This document shows positions 55,817-63,897 of a stretch of 64,000 nucleotides of DNA, piece by piece. Source of the stretch: Cupriavidus neocaledonicus. Lineage in GTDB: Bacteria; Pseudomonadota; Gammaproteobacteria; Burkholderiales; Burkholderiaceae. Each line of letters opens with the position of its first letter. Position 1 is the stretch's first letter. The stretch is taken from positions 31,417 to 95,416 of the forward strand of contig NZ_AQUR01000081.1 in the NCBI RefSeq assembly GCF_000372525.1, in the 5' to 3' direction. The notes beneath the pieces are model-generated. The model saw nothing but the letters and a program-made list of their open reading frames with translations. It made no database searches and was not told the DNA's origin. Both the position numbers and the translations under genes were made by a program.

Positions 55817-57786
55817 AACCCGCGCCCCGGCCGCTGCGGCATGAAGACCACGGCCTGCTGCTCGGCCAGCTGGCGCTGGTACTGGCGCCGCAGGCGCGCA
55901 CGCTGCCGGTGGCGGTGAGCCTGCTGCTGGTGCTGCTGCTGGCGTGGCGCTGGCTGCTGTGGCGGCGGCGCGCGCCATTGCCGTCGCGCTGGATGCTCGG
56001 CACCACCGCGCTGCTGGTGCTGCTGGTGGCGTGCGCGCTGGTGTGGCAGGACGGCGGCGGCATCGGACGCGAGCTGGCCGTGGCGCTGCTGGGCGCCTTT
56101 GTCATCCTCAAGCTGCTGGAATGCCGCGCGCTGTCGGACGCGACCCTGGTCACGCAGCTGTCGTTCTACCTGCTGCTGACGCTGTACCTGTCCGACCAGC
56201 CGTTCTGGCTGGCGCTGTACAGCCTGGCCATTGGCGCCTGGGTGCTGCGCAACTGGCTGCTGCTGCATCACCCCGAGGCACGCAGCCGGCTGGCGATCTG
56301 GCCGCTGCTGGGTCGCATGGCGCTGCTTGGCTTGCCGTGGGCGCTGGCGCTGTTCGTGCTGTTCCCGCGCCTGGAGCACCCGCTGTGGCAGCTGCCCCAG
56401 TCCGCGCAGAGCGGCACCACCGGCATCAGCGACACCATGCGCCCGGGCAGCGTGGGGCAACTGATCCGTTCGCCCGAGATCGCCCTGCGTGCCGAAATCG
56501 CCGGCCCGCCGTTGCCCGCGGCCGCGCTGTACTGGCGCGCGCTGGTGCTGTGGGAATACGACGGCACCACCTGGCACCCCTCGCGGCTGCGGCGGCAGCA
56601 ACTGGCCCCGGCGGCCGGCGTCGCCGGCAGCACGGCAGGCATCGACATCAGCATCACGCTGGAACCCAGCCGACAGCGCTGGCTGTTCGTGCTCGACCGC
56701 GGCCAGGCGCTGTCCGCCGGCGCGGAGGCCGCCATCACGGCCGACGGCGAGTTCATGGCGCGCCGGCCGGTGGAGCAGCGCATCCGCTATCGCACGCGTT
56801 CCACGCTGACGCCGCCGGCGCAAGCGCTGCCGCCGGCCACGCTGCGGCTGGCGCTGAGCCTGCCGCCGGGCAACCCGCGCGCCCGCGCACTGGCCGCGCA
56901 ATGGGCACAGCGCCATGCCGATCCCGCGGCGCGCGTGCAGGCCGCGCTGCGGCTGTTCGCGGCAGCGCCTTTCGCCTATACGCTCGCCCCGCCGCCGCTG
57001 GGAGCCGAACAGATCGACAGCTTTGTGTTCGATACGCGGCGCGGCTTCTGCGAGCACTACGCCAGCAGCTTCGTCTTCCTGATGCGCGCCGCCGGCGTGC
57101 CGGCGCGCGTGGTCACGGGCTACCAGGGCGGCGAATACAACCCCATGGCCAACCACTACGTGGTGCGCCAGTCCGATGCGCACGCATGGGCCGAAGTGTG
57201 GCTCGATGGCCGCGGCTGGATACGCGTGGACCCGACCAGCGCAGTCGCGCCCAGCCGCATCGAGCAGGGGCTGGATGCGGTGGTCGGCAGCGAAGCGGCC
57301 GACTGGCGTCCGTCGCGACAGCCGGGCTGGCTCAAGGATTTGCGCTGGGCCTATGAGGGCATGGTCTACACCTGGCAGCGCTGGGTGCTGCAGTACGACC
57401 ACGCGCGGCAGCAGCGGCTGCTGCAGGCGCTCGGCACCAGCGTCGGGGCCGGACCGTTGCTGGCTGCCGTGCTTGGCATGCTGTGCCTGCTGGCGCTGGT
57501 GCCACTGTGGCGGCGGCGGGCGCCGGCGGACCCGGTCGGCGCGGCCTATGCCCGCTTCTGCGCCGCGCTCGCCCGCCACGGCTGCACGCGAGCGCCGGCC
57601 GAAGGCCCGCAGGAATTTGCCGCGCGGGCCAGCGCCCGGCTGCCGGCTGCCGGCGAGGCGATCGCCGCCGTCAGCGCCGCCTATATCAGCCTGCGCTACG
57701 GCGACCTGCCGGCCGACCGGCATGCGCAAGCACTGGCTTCGATGCGGGCCGGCATCCGCCGGGCCTCGGCGGCCTTGCGTCGCTAG
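55813..57786 (+). CDS. tgpA: TgpA-like membrane transglutaminase
   Basis: A 657-residue protein with 5-6 N-terminal membrane helices (about residues 15-190), a large periplasmic transglutaminase-like domain and one C-terminal helix (about 545-565) before a DUF4129-like tail. The catalytic triad is seen in RRGFCEHYASSFVFLMRAAGVPAR (Cys), SDAHAWAEVWLDGRGW (His) and RVDPTSAVAPSR (Asp). The start at 55813 overlaps the DUF58 stop (ATGA). TgpA of Pseudomonas aeruginosa is essential and thought to modify envelope peptides; the role here is probably similar. Confidence 0.9.
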   Translation: MKPAPRPLRHEDHGLLLGQLALVLAPQARTLPVAVSLLLVLLLAWRWLLWRRRAPLPSRWMLGTTALLVLLVACALVWQDGGGIGRELAVALLGAFVILKLLECRALSDATLVTQLSFYLLLTLYLSDQPFWLALYSLAIGAWVLRNWLLLHHPEARSRLAIWPLLGRMALLGLPWALALFVLFPRLEHPLWQLPQSAQSGTTGISDTMRPGSVGQLIRSPEIALRAEIAGPPLPAAALYWRALVLWEYDGTTWHPSRLRRQQLAPAAGVAGSTAGIDISITLEPSRQRWLFVLDRGQALSAGAEAAITADGEFMARRPVEQRIRYRTRSTLTPPAQALPPATLRLALSLPPGNPRARALAAQWAQRHADPAARVQAALRLFAAAPFAYTLAPPPLGAEQIDSFVFDTRRGFCEHYASSFVFLMRAAGVPARVVTGYQGGEYNPMANHYVVRQSDAHAWAEVWLDGRGWIRVDPTSAVAPSRIEQGLDAVVGSEAADWRPSRQPGWLKDLRWAYEGMVYTWQRWVLQYDHARQQRLLQALGTSVGAGPLLAAVLGMLCLLALVPLWRRRAPADPVGAAYARFCAALARHGCTRAPAEGPQEFAARASARLPAAGEAIAAVSAAYISLRYGDLPADRHAQALASMRAGIRRASAALRR

Positions 57787-57814
57787 CCGGACGAGGGACC
57801 GGCGTGGTTGGCTA

Positions 57815-57850
57815 CAACTGATATAATTACGTTTGTAACTATATCAGTTG
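57815..57850. promoter_or_regulatory. MarR-type operator overlapping the promoter of the MarR-MFS operon
   Basis: CAACTGATATA and TATATCAGTTG form a perfect 11-bp inverted repeat around a 14-bp centre. The left arm overlaps a TATAAT -10 box (57822-57827), so a bound repressor would block RNA polymerase. It lies 22 bp upstream of the MarR start. This is typical of autoregulated MarR genes. Confidence 0.85.
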
Positions 57851-57871
57851 TTATCAATTTCTCGCCCCGCC

Positions 57872-58360
57872 ATGTCATTCGAGCAACGCATCGACCGTTT
57901 TTGCGCCAGCCACCCTGAAGCCCCACGCGACCTGATCCTGGCCTCGCGGCTGCTGCTGCGCACCGCGCGCCTGCTGCGCGGCCATATCGACCACGCCCTG
58001 GCGCCCTTTGAACTGGAGATGAGCCAGTACCTGGTGCTGAGCATGCTGGCCGCCGACGAGGGCGAGCCCAGCATGCCGTCCGAACTGGGCACCACGCTCG
58101 ATGCCACCCGCACCCAAATGACACGGCTGCTGGATGGCCTGGAAACACGCGGGCTGCTGCGCCGGCGTGCGTCGGCCAGCGACCGGCGCAGCCTGGAGCT
58201 GACCCTGACCCCGGCCGGTCGACGCCTGCTCGAGCGCGCCGCCCCGGCGGTCCATGCCGCGTATGGCGCGGCCTGGGCGCCTCTCGGCGCAAGCGGCCTG
58301 GCCGGCGCGACCCGCACGCTGAGCGTGCTGCACCAGACCCTGGAGACGCTGCTGCCATGA
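57872..58360 (+). CDS. MarR-family repressor of the adjacent MFS gene
   Basis: A 162-residue winged-helix regulator with dimerisation helices at both ends. The HTH and wing are MPSELGTTLDATRTQMTRLLDGLETRGLL and RRRASASDRRSLELTLTPAGRRLL. The start at 57872 (MSFEQRIDRFCASHPE) is used; an earlier ATG in frame (57848) lies within the operator. A cysteine near residue 11 could be redox-active but is not placed as in OhrR. It overlaps the transporter gene by 4 bp (ATGA), so the pair is one operon controlled by the palindrome at 57815-57850. Confidence 0.92.
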   Translation: MSFEQRIDRFCASHPEAPRDLILASRLLLRTARLLRGHIDHALAPFELEMSQYLVLSMLAADEGEPSMPSELGTTLDATRTQMTRLLDGLETRGLLRRRASASDRRSLELTLTPAGRRLLERAAPAVHAAYGAAWAPLGASGLAGATRTLSVLHQTLETLLP

Positions 58361-59940
58361 GTCCGGGATCGGCCTGGCGGCCGCTGTGGCGATTGCGCGC
58401 GGGCATGCGCTGGCTGCGCTGGCTGAGCCGCCCGCAACGGCAGACCGTGCTGATGCTGCTGCTGGCGCTGGCCACGGGCGTGGAGTTCCTCGAGAACATC
58501 ATGTTCGTGTTTGCCTCCAGCCATATCGTCGGCGGCCTTGACGCCGATCCGCGCAGCTTTGCGCTGGTGCAGGCCGCCTACGCCGTCGGCAGCATGCTGA
58601 TGATCCTGAAGCAGCAATGGCTGTCGCGCCGGTTCGGCTACCGCCATTACCTGACCGGGGCGCTGCTGCTGTTCATGGCCGGCACGGTGGTGGCCGCGAC
58701 CAGCCATGCGCTGCCGCAGATGGTAGTGGCGCGCTTCATCCAGGGCCTCGGCGGCGGTGCCTTGTTCACCAGTTGCCGCATCCTGGTCAACGTGCTGTTC
58801 GGGCCGGCGGAGCGGCCGCGCGCCACGCGCATCTTCATGATCGGCATTTTCACGGCGTCGGCGCTGGCGCCCGCCTTCGCCGCCGAACTGATCGAGCACG
58901 GCGTCTGGCAGGACGTGTTCTACGGCGTGCTGCCGTTCGCCGCGCTGGCAACGCTGGGCGCCTGGCTGCTGCTGCCGGATGCCGAACCACGCGCCGGCGC
59001 CGACGGCCCCGCGCTCGGACCGCTGCTGCTGTTCGGTGCCGCCATCGTGACGTTGCAGGCGGCACTGACCGAAGCGCGCTTCGACGTGTTCTCGCACCCA
59101 CTGCGCCTTGCGCTCGTGGCCGCGGCGGGGCTGGCGCTGCTGGCGCTGTTCCTGTGGCACCAGTGGCACCACCGGGCGCCGGTGCTGCACCTGCGCGCGC
59201 TGCGCCAGCCGGTGTACCTGGCCGGCCTGGCGATGTACTTCGTGTACTACATGGTGAGCAACCTGAGCGGCTACCTGTTCCCGATCTATGCCGAGCAGGC
59301 CCTGAAGATCCCGCTGGCCACCACTGGCTGGCTCAACACCTTTGCCGCGCTGGTCAGCCTGGCCGGCATCTTCGTCTACCTGCGGGCCGCGCCGCGCCTC
59401 ACGCGCAAGAAGCCGCTGATGATAGCCGGCCTGGTGCTGATGGCCGCCACGGCATGGTGGTTTTCGCGAATGCCGCCCGACGCCGGGCCAGCGGCGCTGG
59501 CGTGGGGACTCGTCGGCAAGGGCCTGTTCGGCGTGCTGGTGATCATTCCCATCGCCGGGCTGACGTTCCGCGCGCTCAGCCCGGATGCATTTGCCCATGG
59601 CTACCGCAGCAAGAACCTGATGCGGCAGATCGCCAGCTCCTTTGCCTCGGCGCTGGGCGCGGTGCTTCTGCAGAATCGCCAGTTCGCGGTGCACGACAGC
59701 CTGCTGCACGCGCTCGGCCAGCGCCCGGCCGAAGCGGAACAATGGATGGCCGGGATGCAGTCGGCGCTGGCCGCGCGCGGCTTCGACGCGGCACAGGCAC
59801 ACCAGGGCGCGCTGGCGCAGTTGAGTGCGCTGATTACGCAGCAGGCCACACTGGTCGCTTGCGAGGATATCTATCGACTGATTGCCGCCATGGCGCTTGG
59901 CGCGGCGGCGTACATGCTGTGGCAGCGGCGGCTTGCGTAG
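58357..59940 (+). CDS. MFS efflux transporter, DHA2-like
   Basis: A 527-residue membrane protein with about 14 hydrophobic segments and the DHA2-like segment MVVARFIQGLGGGALFTSCRIL. It has a charged start (RLRAGMRWLRWLSRPQRQ) before the first helix. It is related to the transporter at 50188. Co-transcription with a MarR repressor whose operator is clear suggests inducible efflux of a toxic or aromatic compound. The ligand is unknown. Confidence 0.9.
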   Translation: MSPGSAWRPLWRLRAGMRWLRWLSRPQRQTVLMLLLALATGVEFLENIMFVFASSHIVGGLDADPRSFALVQAAYAVGSMLMILKQQWLSRRFGYRHYLTGALLLFMAGTVVAATSHALPQMVVARFIQGLGGGALFTSCRILVNVLFGPAERPRATRIFMIGIFTASALAPAFAAELIEHGVWQDVFYGVLPFAALATLGAWLLLPDAEPRAGADGPALGPLLLFGAAIVTLQAALTEARFDVFSHPLRLALVAAAGLALLALFLWHQWHHRAPVLHLRALRQPVYLAGLAMYFVYYMVSNLSGYLFPIYAEQALKIPLATTGWLNTFAALVSLAGIFVYLRAAPRLTRKKPLMIAGLVLMAATAWWFSRMPPDAGPAALAWGLVGKGLFGVLVIIPIAGLTFRALSPDAFAHGYRSKNLMRQIASSFASALGAVLLQNRQFAVHDSLLHALGQRPAEAEQWMAGMQSALAARGFDAAQAHQGALAQLSALITQQATLVACEDIYRLIAAMALGAAAYMLWQRRLA

Positions 59941-60109
59941 GCGCTGCGCGCATCGCGACGCCAGCTGGCGAGGATTGCGCCGGCTGTGGGCTACGCTGGG
60001 ACTGCAGGTACGGCTGGGAAGATCAGGGGAGAAGCGAAGGCACCGCGCGCAAAGGGTGGGCGCGGACGGGTCGCAGTGCCGGCGGGCGCGGCACCGGCGA
60101 AGATCCTGC

Positions 60110-60442
60110 TCAGAACAGCGACAGCTGGCGCATGCCGAAACCGATGGTCTCTTCCACGCGCGCACGGGCGTGGGCCAGCGAGCCTTCCGCGCCGGAGTAA
60201 TTGCCGGCGGCCCAGTGGTAGACCACCGGAAGCTCACCGCGTTCGGACAGGCGCACTTCGCCAAGCTTGTCGCCGCGCTCGTTGCGGTAGAAGTGCGAAC
60301 GGTAGCCACGCTCCCAGTGCGGGGCGACCTCTTTCTTGCGCCGCCGGGGCTTCGGCGCCGAGCCGGTGGCTGACGTCGTGGACGTCAGTCGCCGCGCTCT
60401 ATCGGTACCCGGCATCGGGGCACGGGTGAAATCCAACTGCAT
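60110..60442 (-). CDS. Conserved hypothetical protein (110 aa)
   Basis: A 110-residue protein without a signal peptide. The first half is basic (RARRLTSTT, PKPRRRKKE) and the second has ERGYRSHFYRNERGDKLGEVRLSERGELPVVYHWAAGNYSGAEG-type sequence (about residues 45-88) followed by ARARVEETIGFGMRQLSLF. Composition and codon use look coding. I do not recognise a named domain. It is flanked by a 169-bp gap with nothing recognisable and by the GTATAC hairpin region. Confidence 0.7.
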   Translation of the reverse strand: MQLDFTRAPMPGTDRARRLTSTTSATGSAPKPRRRKKEVAPHWERGYRSHFYRNERGDKLGEVRLSERGELPVVYHWAAGNYSGAEGSLAHARARVEETIGFGMRQLSLF

Positions 60443-60587
60443 AGACTTCCTCTTTGTCGATTCAGCAGAACCAGGGCCGGCGGGGGCTGCCGCCGCATGC
60501 TTCGTGCATCGCAGTCGAGATGATACCTGCTGGCGCGCTTTCTGTAAGCAGTTGATTGCGCTGAATCCCGCCTCCGGTAAGGCTTAG

Positions 60588-60652
60588 CGGGCCGTATACC
60601 TGCCCGTATACCTACTCGTAAACGTGTCGGTATACGGCCGGTATACGGCCCG
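60588..60652. repeat. Large inverted repeat built from four GTATAC units
   Basis: Arms CGGGCCGTATACC-tgc-CCGTATACC (60588-60612) and GGTATACGG-cc-GGTATACGGCCCG (60629-60652) are complementary around a 16-base centre. Each arm holds two copies of a CCGTATACC unit. As RNA it would form a long stem. It lies between the hypothetical gene at 60110 and the 3' end of mucD. There is no T-run on either side. Confidence 0.85.
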
Positions 60653-60712
60653 CGATGACGTCAAAGCCTTGCTGGTTAACGGCTTGCGGGCATGCAGCGG
60701 TGCCCGCCGGGA

Positions 60713-62179
60713 TCAACCCAGATCGAGCGGAATGAAGATGCGCGCATCATCGCGCTGCACCAGCAGCGCCACCTGCTTGCCCGATTTGCCCACCAGCGTC
60801 CGCAGCTGATCGACCGATGCGATCGGCGTACCGTTGAGCGACAGGATCACATCGCCGGGCTGGATGCCCACGCGCGCGGCGGGACCGGTCACGTCCTCGA
60901 CCACCAGGCCGCCATCGATGCCGCTTTCGCGCTTCTCCGCCGGCGACAGCGGGCGCACTGCCAGTCCCAGCCGGCCATTGGCTTCCTTGCCGCCCGCCTT
61001 CTGCGCGACCGCCTGATCGCGCGCGGTGCCAACCGTCACCGACAACGTCATCGGCTGCCCCTTGCGGATGATCTTCAGCGAGGTCTGCGTGCCCGGCTTG
61101 ATGTCGGCCACGTGCTCCGGCAGGTCGCCCGAATGGTCGATCACGTCGTTGTCCAGTTGCACGATGACGTCGCCCGGCTTCAGTCCCGCGCGCGCGGCGG
61201 GACTGTCCGGCTCGACCGAGTTGACCAGCGCCCCGGTCGGCTTGGGCAGGCCGAACGACTGCGCCAGCGCCTGGTTGACCTCCTGCACGCTGATGCCGAG
61301 GCGCCCGCGCGTGACCTTGCCGTGCGCCACCAGTTGCTGCTGCACCTTGGTCGCCACGTCGATCGGGATCGCGAACGAAAGGCCCTGGTAGCCGCCGGTC
61401 TGGCTGTAGATCTGCGAGTTGATGCCAACCACCTCGCCGCGCTGGTTGAACAGCGGACCGCCCGAGTTGCCGGGATTGACCGCCACGTCGGTCTGGATGA
61501 ACGGCACATAGGTGTCGTCAGGCAGCGAGCGTGACTTCGCGCTGACGATGCCCGCAGTCACGGTGTTCTCGAAGCCGTAAGGCGAGCCGATCGCCAGCAC
61601 CGGCTCGCCCACGCGCACCTGCGACGGATCGCCCAGGCGCACGGTCGGCAGGTCCCTGGCATCGATGCGGATCACCGCCACGTCGGTCTGCGGATCGGTC
61701 CCTAGCACCTTGGCCTTGAACTCGCGGCGGTCGGTGAGCTTGACGGTCACTTCCTGCGCGCCGTCGACGACGTGCGCATTGGTGAGGATCAGCCCGTCGG
61801 GGCTGACGATAAAGCCCGAGCCCTGCCCGCGCACCAGCTGCTGGGGACCACCCTGCGGCCCCTGGAACTGCGGCCCGAAGCGCTTGAAGAACTGGAACAG
61901 CGGATCGCCCGGATCGATGCCGGGCGGCATCTGGACCGCGGTGCGCTGGGCGCGCGCGGTCACGCTGATATTGACCACCGCGGGTCCGTACTGGGCGACG
62001 ATGCCGGAGAAGTCCATCGGCCTGGCAACGGCAGCGGCCGGCTGGGCGGCAGCCACCACGGGCGCGGGCGCCGCGTAGCCCGGGGTGATGACTTCTCGCT
62101 GCAGATAGGCGTAGCCGCCGCCGAGCGCGGCCAGGGCTGCGATACCAACGGCGGTGCGAGCAATGGTCTGGCGCATCAT
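60713..62179 (-). CDS. mucD: DegP/HtrA (MucD-like) periplasmic serine protease
   Basis: A 488-residue Do-family protease and chaperone. The start at 62179 is preceded by AAGGAAGGG 7 bp upstream. An N-terminal signal or anchor (about 8-27) is followed by a trypsin-like domain with H136 (TNAHVVDG), D167 (TDVAVIRID) and S239 (NPGNSGGPLF), then two PDZ domains (about 275-365 and 395-488; LKPGDVIVQLDNDVI and IQPGDVILSLNGTPI). It degrades or refolds damaged periplasmic proteins. A direct repeat 70-90 bp upstream suggests response-regulator control. Confidence 0.94.
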   Translation of the reverse strand: MMRQTIARTAVGIAALAALGGGYAYLQREVITPGYAAPAPVVAAAQPAAAVARPMDFSGIVAQYGPAVVNISVTARAQRTAVQMPPGIDPGDPLFQFFKRFGPQFQGPQGGPQQLVRGQGSGFIVSPDGLILTNAHVVDGAQEVTVKLTDRREFKAKVLGTDPQTDVAVIRIDARDLPTVRLGDPSQVRVGEPVLAIGSPYGFENTVTAGIVSAKSRSLPDDTYVPFIQTDVAVNPGNSGGPLFNQRGEVVGINSQIYSQTGGYQGLSFAIPIDVATKVQQQLVAHGKVTRGRLGISVQEVNQALAQSFGLPKPTGALVNSVEPDSPAARAGLKPGDVIVQLDNDVIDHSGDLPEHVADIKPGTQTSLKIIRKGQPMTLSVTVGTARDQAVAQKAGGKEANGRLGLAVRPLSPAEKRESGIDGGLVVEDVTGPAARVGIQPGDVILSLNGTPIASVDQLRTLVGKSGKQVALLVQRDDARIFIPLDLG

Positions 62180-62248
62180 AGGTGTTCCCTTCCTTTTAGC
62201 ATCTGGCGTCGGCACGATGCGACGCAACACCGTCATGCTAGCGACCAA

Positions 62249-62266
62249 GACTTAAAACAGACTTAA
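62249..62266 (-). promoter_or_regulatory. Direct repeat GACTTAA-N4-GACTTAA upstream of mucD
   Basis: Two copies of GACTTAA (TTAAGTC on the minus strand) are spaced 11 bp apart, one DNA turn, about 70 bp upstream of the mucD start. Tandem heptamers with this spacing are typical OmpR-family response-regulator sites. The regulator is not known. Confidence 0.55.
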
Positions 62267-62330
62267 GGTCGGATCCCAACGTCTAGCCGCGCCTGTAGCT
62301 GCGCGCGCACATTAAAATTTATCTTGCGCA

Positions 62331-62341
62331 CAATCTAATTG
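62331..62341 (+). promoter_or_regulatory. Candidate OhrR operator CAAT-CTA-ATTG
   Basis: A short inverted repeat 17 bp upstream of ohrR, similar in type to OhrR boxes built on CAATT/AATTG half-sites. It overlaps the likely promoter region (CTAATATAT at 62344-62352). Confidence 0.45.
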
Positions 62342-62357
62342 CGTCTAATATATCGAC

Positions 62358-62834
62358 ATGGAACGCGACAACGAACCCGTCACCGACTGGCTTTTGCTGG
62401 ATCACCAACTATGCTTTGCGCTGTATTCGAGCTCGTTGGCGATGACCAAGCTGTACAAGCCACTGCTAAGTGAGCTTGGGCTTACTTATCCGCAGTATCT
62501 CGTGATGCTGGTCTTGTGGGAGGCCGAAACGCTGTCGATCTCGGAACTCGGCAATCGCCTGGCGCTGGACACGGGCACGCTGACACCCCTGCTGAAACGG
62601 CTCGCCGCGACGGGTCTGGTCACCCGCACACGGGATGCGACTGACGAACGCAGGGTCCTGGTCAGCCTGACTGACGCCGGGCGCGCGCTGCGTCAGCGCG
62701 CCGTGGGGATTCCTGAACAGATGTTATGCGCCACGCAATGCCCGGTCGAAGAGATCCAGGCCCTGACGCGGCGCTTGCATGCACTGCGGTCGACGCTCGA
62801 ACAAGCGCGGACCGATTCCGGCCTGCCGGACTGA
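62358..62834 (+). CDS. ohrR: OhrR, organic-hydroperoxide-sensing MarR repressor
   Basis: A 158-residue MarR-family regulator. The redox cysteine is C19 in LDHQLCFALYSSS, the N-terminal motif characteristic of OhrR. The HTH and wing are LSISELGNRLALDTGTLTPLLKRL and RDATDERRVLVSLTDAG. Extra cysteines near residues 124 and 128 (MLCATQC) could form the second sulfur of a two-Cys type OhrR. It represses ohr until organic peroxides oxidise C19. The next gene is ohr, 51 bp downstream on the same strand, so the two are probably one operon. Confidence 0.94.
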   Translation: MERDNEPVTDWLLLDHQLCFALYSSSLAMTKLYKPLLSELGLTYPQYLVMLVLWEAETLSISELGNRLALDTGTLTPLLKRLAATGLVTRTRDATDERRVLVSLTDAGRALRQRAVGIPEQMLCATQCPVEEIQALTRRLHALRSTLEQARTDSGLPD

Positions 62835-62885
62835 CGGCAGGCATTAATGATGGCGCCCCTGCGGGCAACCAAACCGGAGCCTTAG

Positions 62886-63308
62886 ATGAAACTAGAGAAA
62901 GTCGTATATACCGCCCATGCCACCGCCACCGGCGGCCGCGATGGCCGTGCCACCACGTCCGACGGCCAGCTCGACGCCAAGCTGGCGGTGCCCAAGGAAA
63001 TGGGTGGCGCCGGCAATGGCCTGAATCCGGAGCAGCTGTTTGCCGCAGGCTATTCGGCCTGCTTCCTGGGTGCGATGCGCTATGTCGCCAGCCAGCAGAA
63101 GATCAACGTGCCCGCCGATGCATCGATCCAGGGCGCAGTCGGCATCGGCCCCATTCCGCAGGGTTTCGGCATCCAGGTCGAGCTGAAGATCTCGCTGCCG
63201 GGCTTCGAACGCGAAGCTGCCGAGAAGCTGGTCGAGCAGGCGCACCAGGTGTGCCCGTACTCGAACGCGACGCGCGGCAATATCGATGTCACGCTGACCG
63301 TGGTCTGA
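62886..63308 (+). CDS. ohr: Organic hydroperoxide resistance protein Ohr
   Basis: A 140-residue thiol peroxidase that reduces organic and fatty-acid hydroperoxides with lipoyl-dependent regeneration. The peroxidatic cysteine is C59 ([12 protein letters not shown]) and the resolving cysteine is C123 ([12 protein letters not shown]). The catalytic arginine is R21 near the N-terminus (GGRDGRATT region). Length and N-terminus fit the family. A bidirectional intrinsic terminator follows. Confidence 0.96.
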   Translation: MKLEKVVYTAHATATGGRDGRATTSDGQLDAKLAVPKEMGGAGNGLNPEQLFAAGYSACFLGAMRYVASQQKINVPADASIQGAVGIGPIPQGFGIQVELKISLPGFEREAAEKLVEQAHQVCPYSNATRGNIDVTLTVV

Positions 63309-63321
63309 GGCTTCAAGCCAG

Positions 63322-63365
63322 AAAAACGGCCCGCATCGCGCTTGCGATGCGGGCCGTTTTTTTTG
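63322..63365. terminator. Bidirectional rho-independent terminator
   Basis: AACGGCCCGCATCGC-gctt-GCGATGCGGGCCGTT with an A-run before and a T-run after. It serves ohr on the plus strand and the convergent GIY-YIG gene on the minus strand. Confidence 0.93.
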
Positions 63366-63367
63366 AA

Positions 63368-63655
63368 TCAGGCTGCCTGCTGTTCTGATGGCGCAAGCGG
63401 CAGAGCCGCGCAAAACGAGCGCTTCTGCGCCGAACTCATCCGTTTGATCTCGATTTCCGCCTTCAGCGCTTCCGACTTGGTGGCGAAGCGCACCTGCCCC
63501 AGCACGCGAATGGGCTTGCGCGAGCGGGTATATTTGGCGCCTTTTCCGGATTGGTGTTCGGCAAACCGACGCGCCACATCCGTGGTGATTCCGGTGTAAA
63601 TCGAATCGCCGGTGCATTCGAGCAGATAGAGATACCAGGCGCAGTCAGCGGACAT
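63368..63655 (-). CDS. GIY-YIG nuclease superfamily protein (UPF0213-like)
   Basis: A 95-residue protein with a single GIY-YIG domain: WYLYLLECTGDSIYTGITTDVARRFAEHQSGKGAKYTRSRKP (cited in parts: YLYLLE at 8-13, YTGIT at 20-24, R28/R29 and the E-H-Q helix). The start at 63655 (MSADCAW) is used; the frame is open further into the rRNA region. Small single-domain members of this type have no settled function; they may act on DNA or RNA ends. It lies just after the rrn operon terminator. Confidence 0.88.
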   Translation of the reverse strand: MSADCAWYLYLLECTGDSIYTGITTDVARRFAEHQSGKGAKYTRSRKPIRVLGQVRFATKSEALKAEIEIKRMSSAQKRSFCAALPLAPSEQQAA

Positions 63656-63734
63656 GATGGAAATGGAGGACTGCGGTAATGGTATTACGGCTTCGCGACG
63701 ACGGCGAGCGCAGCGTTTAGGCCCGCGCCAAAGA

Positions 63735-63771
63735 CAAAACCCCTCGCAGCACACGCTGTCGAGGGGTTTTG
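63735..63771 (-). terminator. Terminator of the rRNA operon
   Basis: On the minus strand CAAAACCCCTCG-acagc...gctg-CGAGGGGTTTTG forms a long stem with an inner CAGC/GCTG extension, 11 bp downstream of the 5S rRNA. Confidence 0.88.
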
Positions 63772-63781
63772 CAGTATAAGA

Positions 63782-63897
63782 GCCTGGCGATGACCTACTT
63801 TCACACGGGTAATCCGCACTATCATCGGCGCGGAGTCGTTTCACGGACCTGTTCGGGATGGGAAGGGGTGGTTCCAACTCGCTATGGTCACCAGGCA
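63782..63897 (-). rRNA. rrf: 5S ribosomal RNA
   Basis: The minus strand begins UGCCUGGUGACCAUAGCGAG and ends with the complementary GCCAGGC (helix I). Internal hallmarks are CCACCCCUUCCCAUCCCGAAC and GAUGAUAGUGCGG. The length of about 116 bases is normal. The 23S rRNA would lie beyond 64000 on the same strand. Confidence 0.96.

Noticed and set aside
60588..60652. Attachment site or integration scar at the GTATAC hairpin
   Set aside because: No integrase, tRNA gene or compositional break accompanies it.
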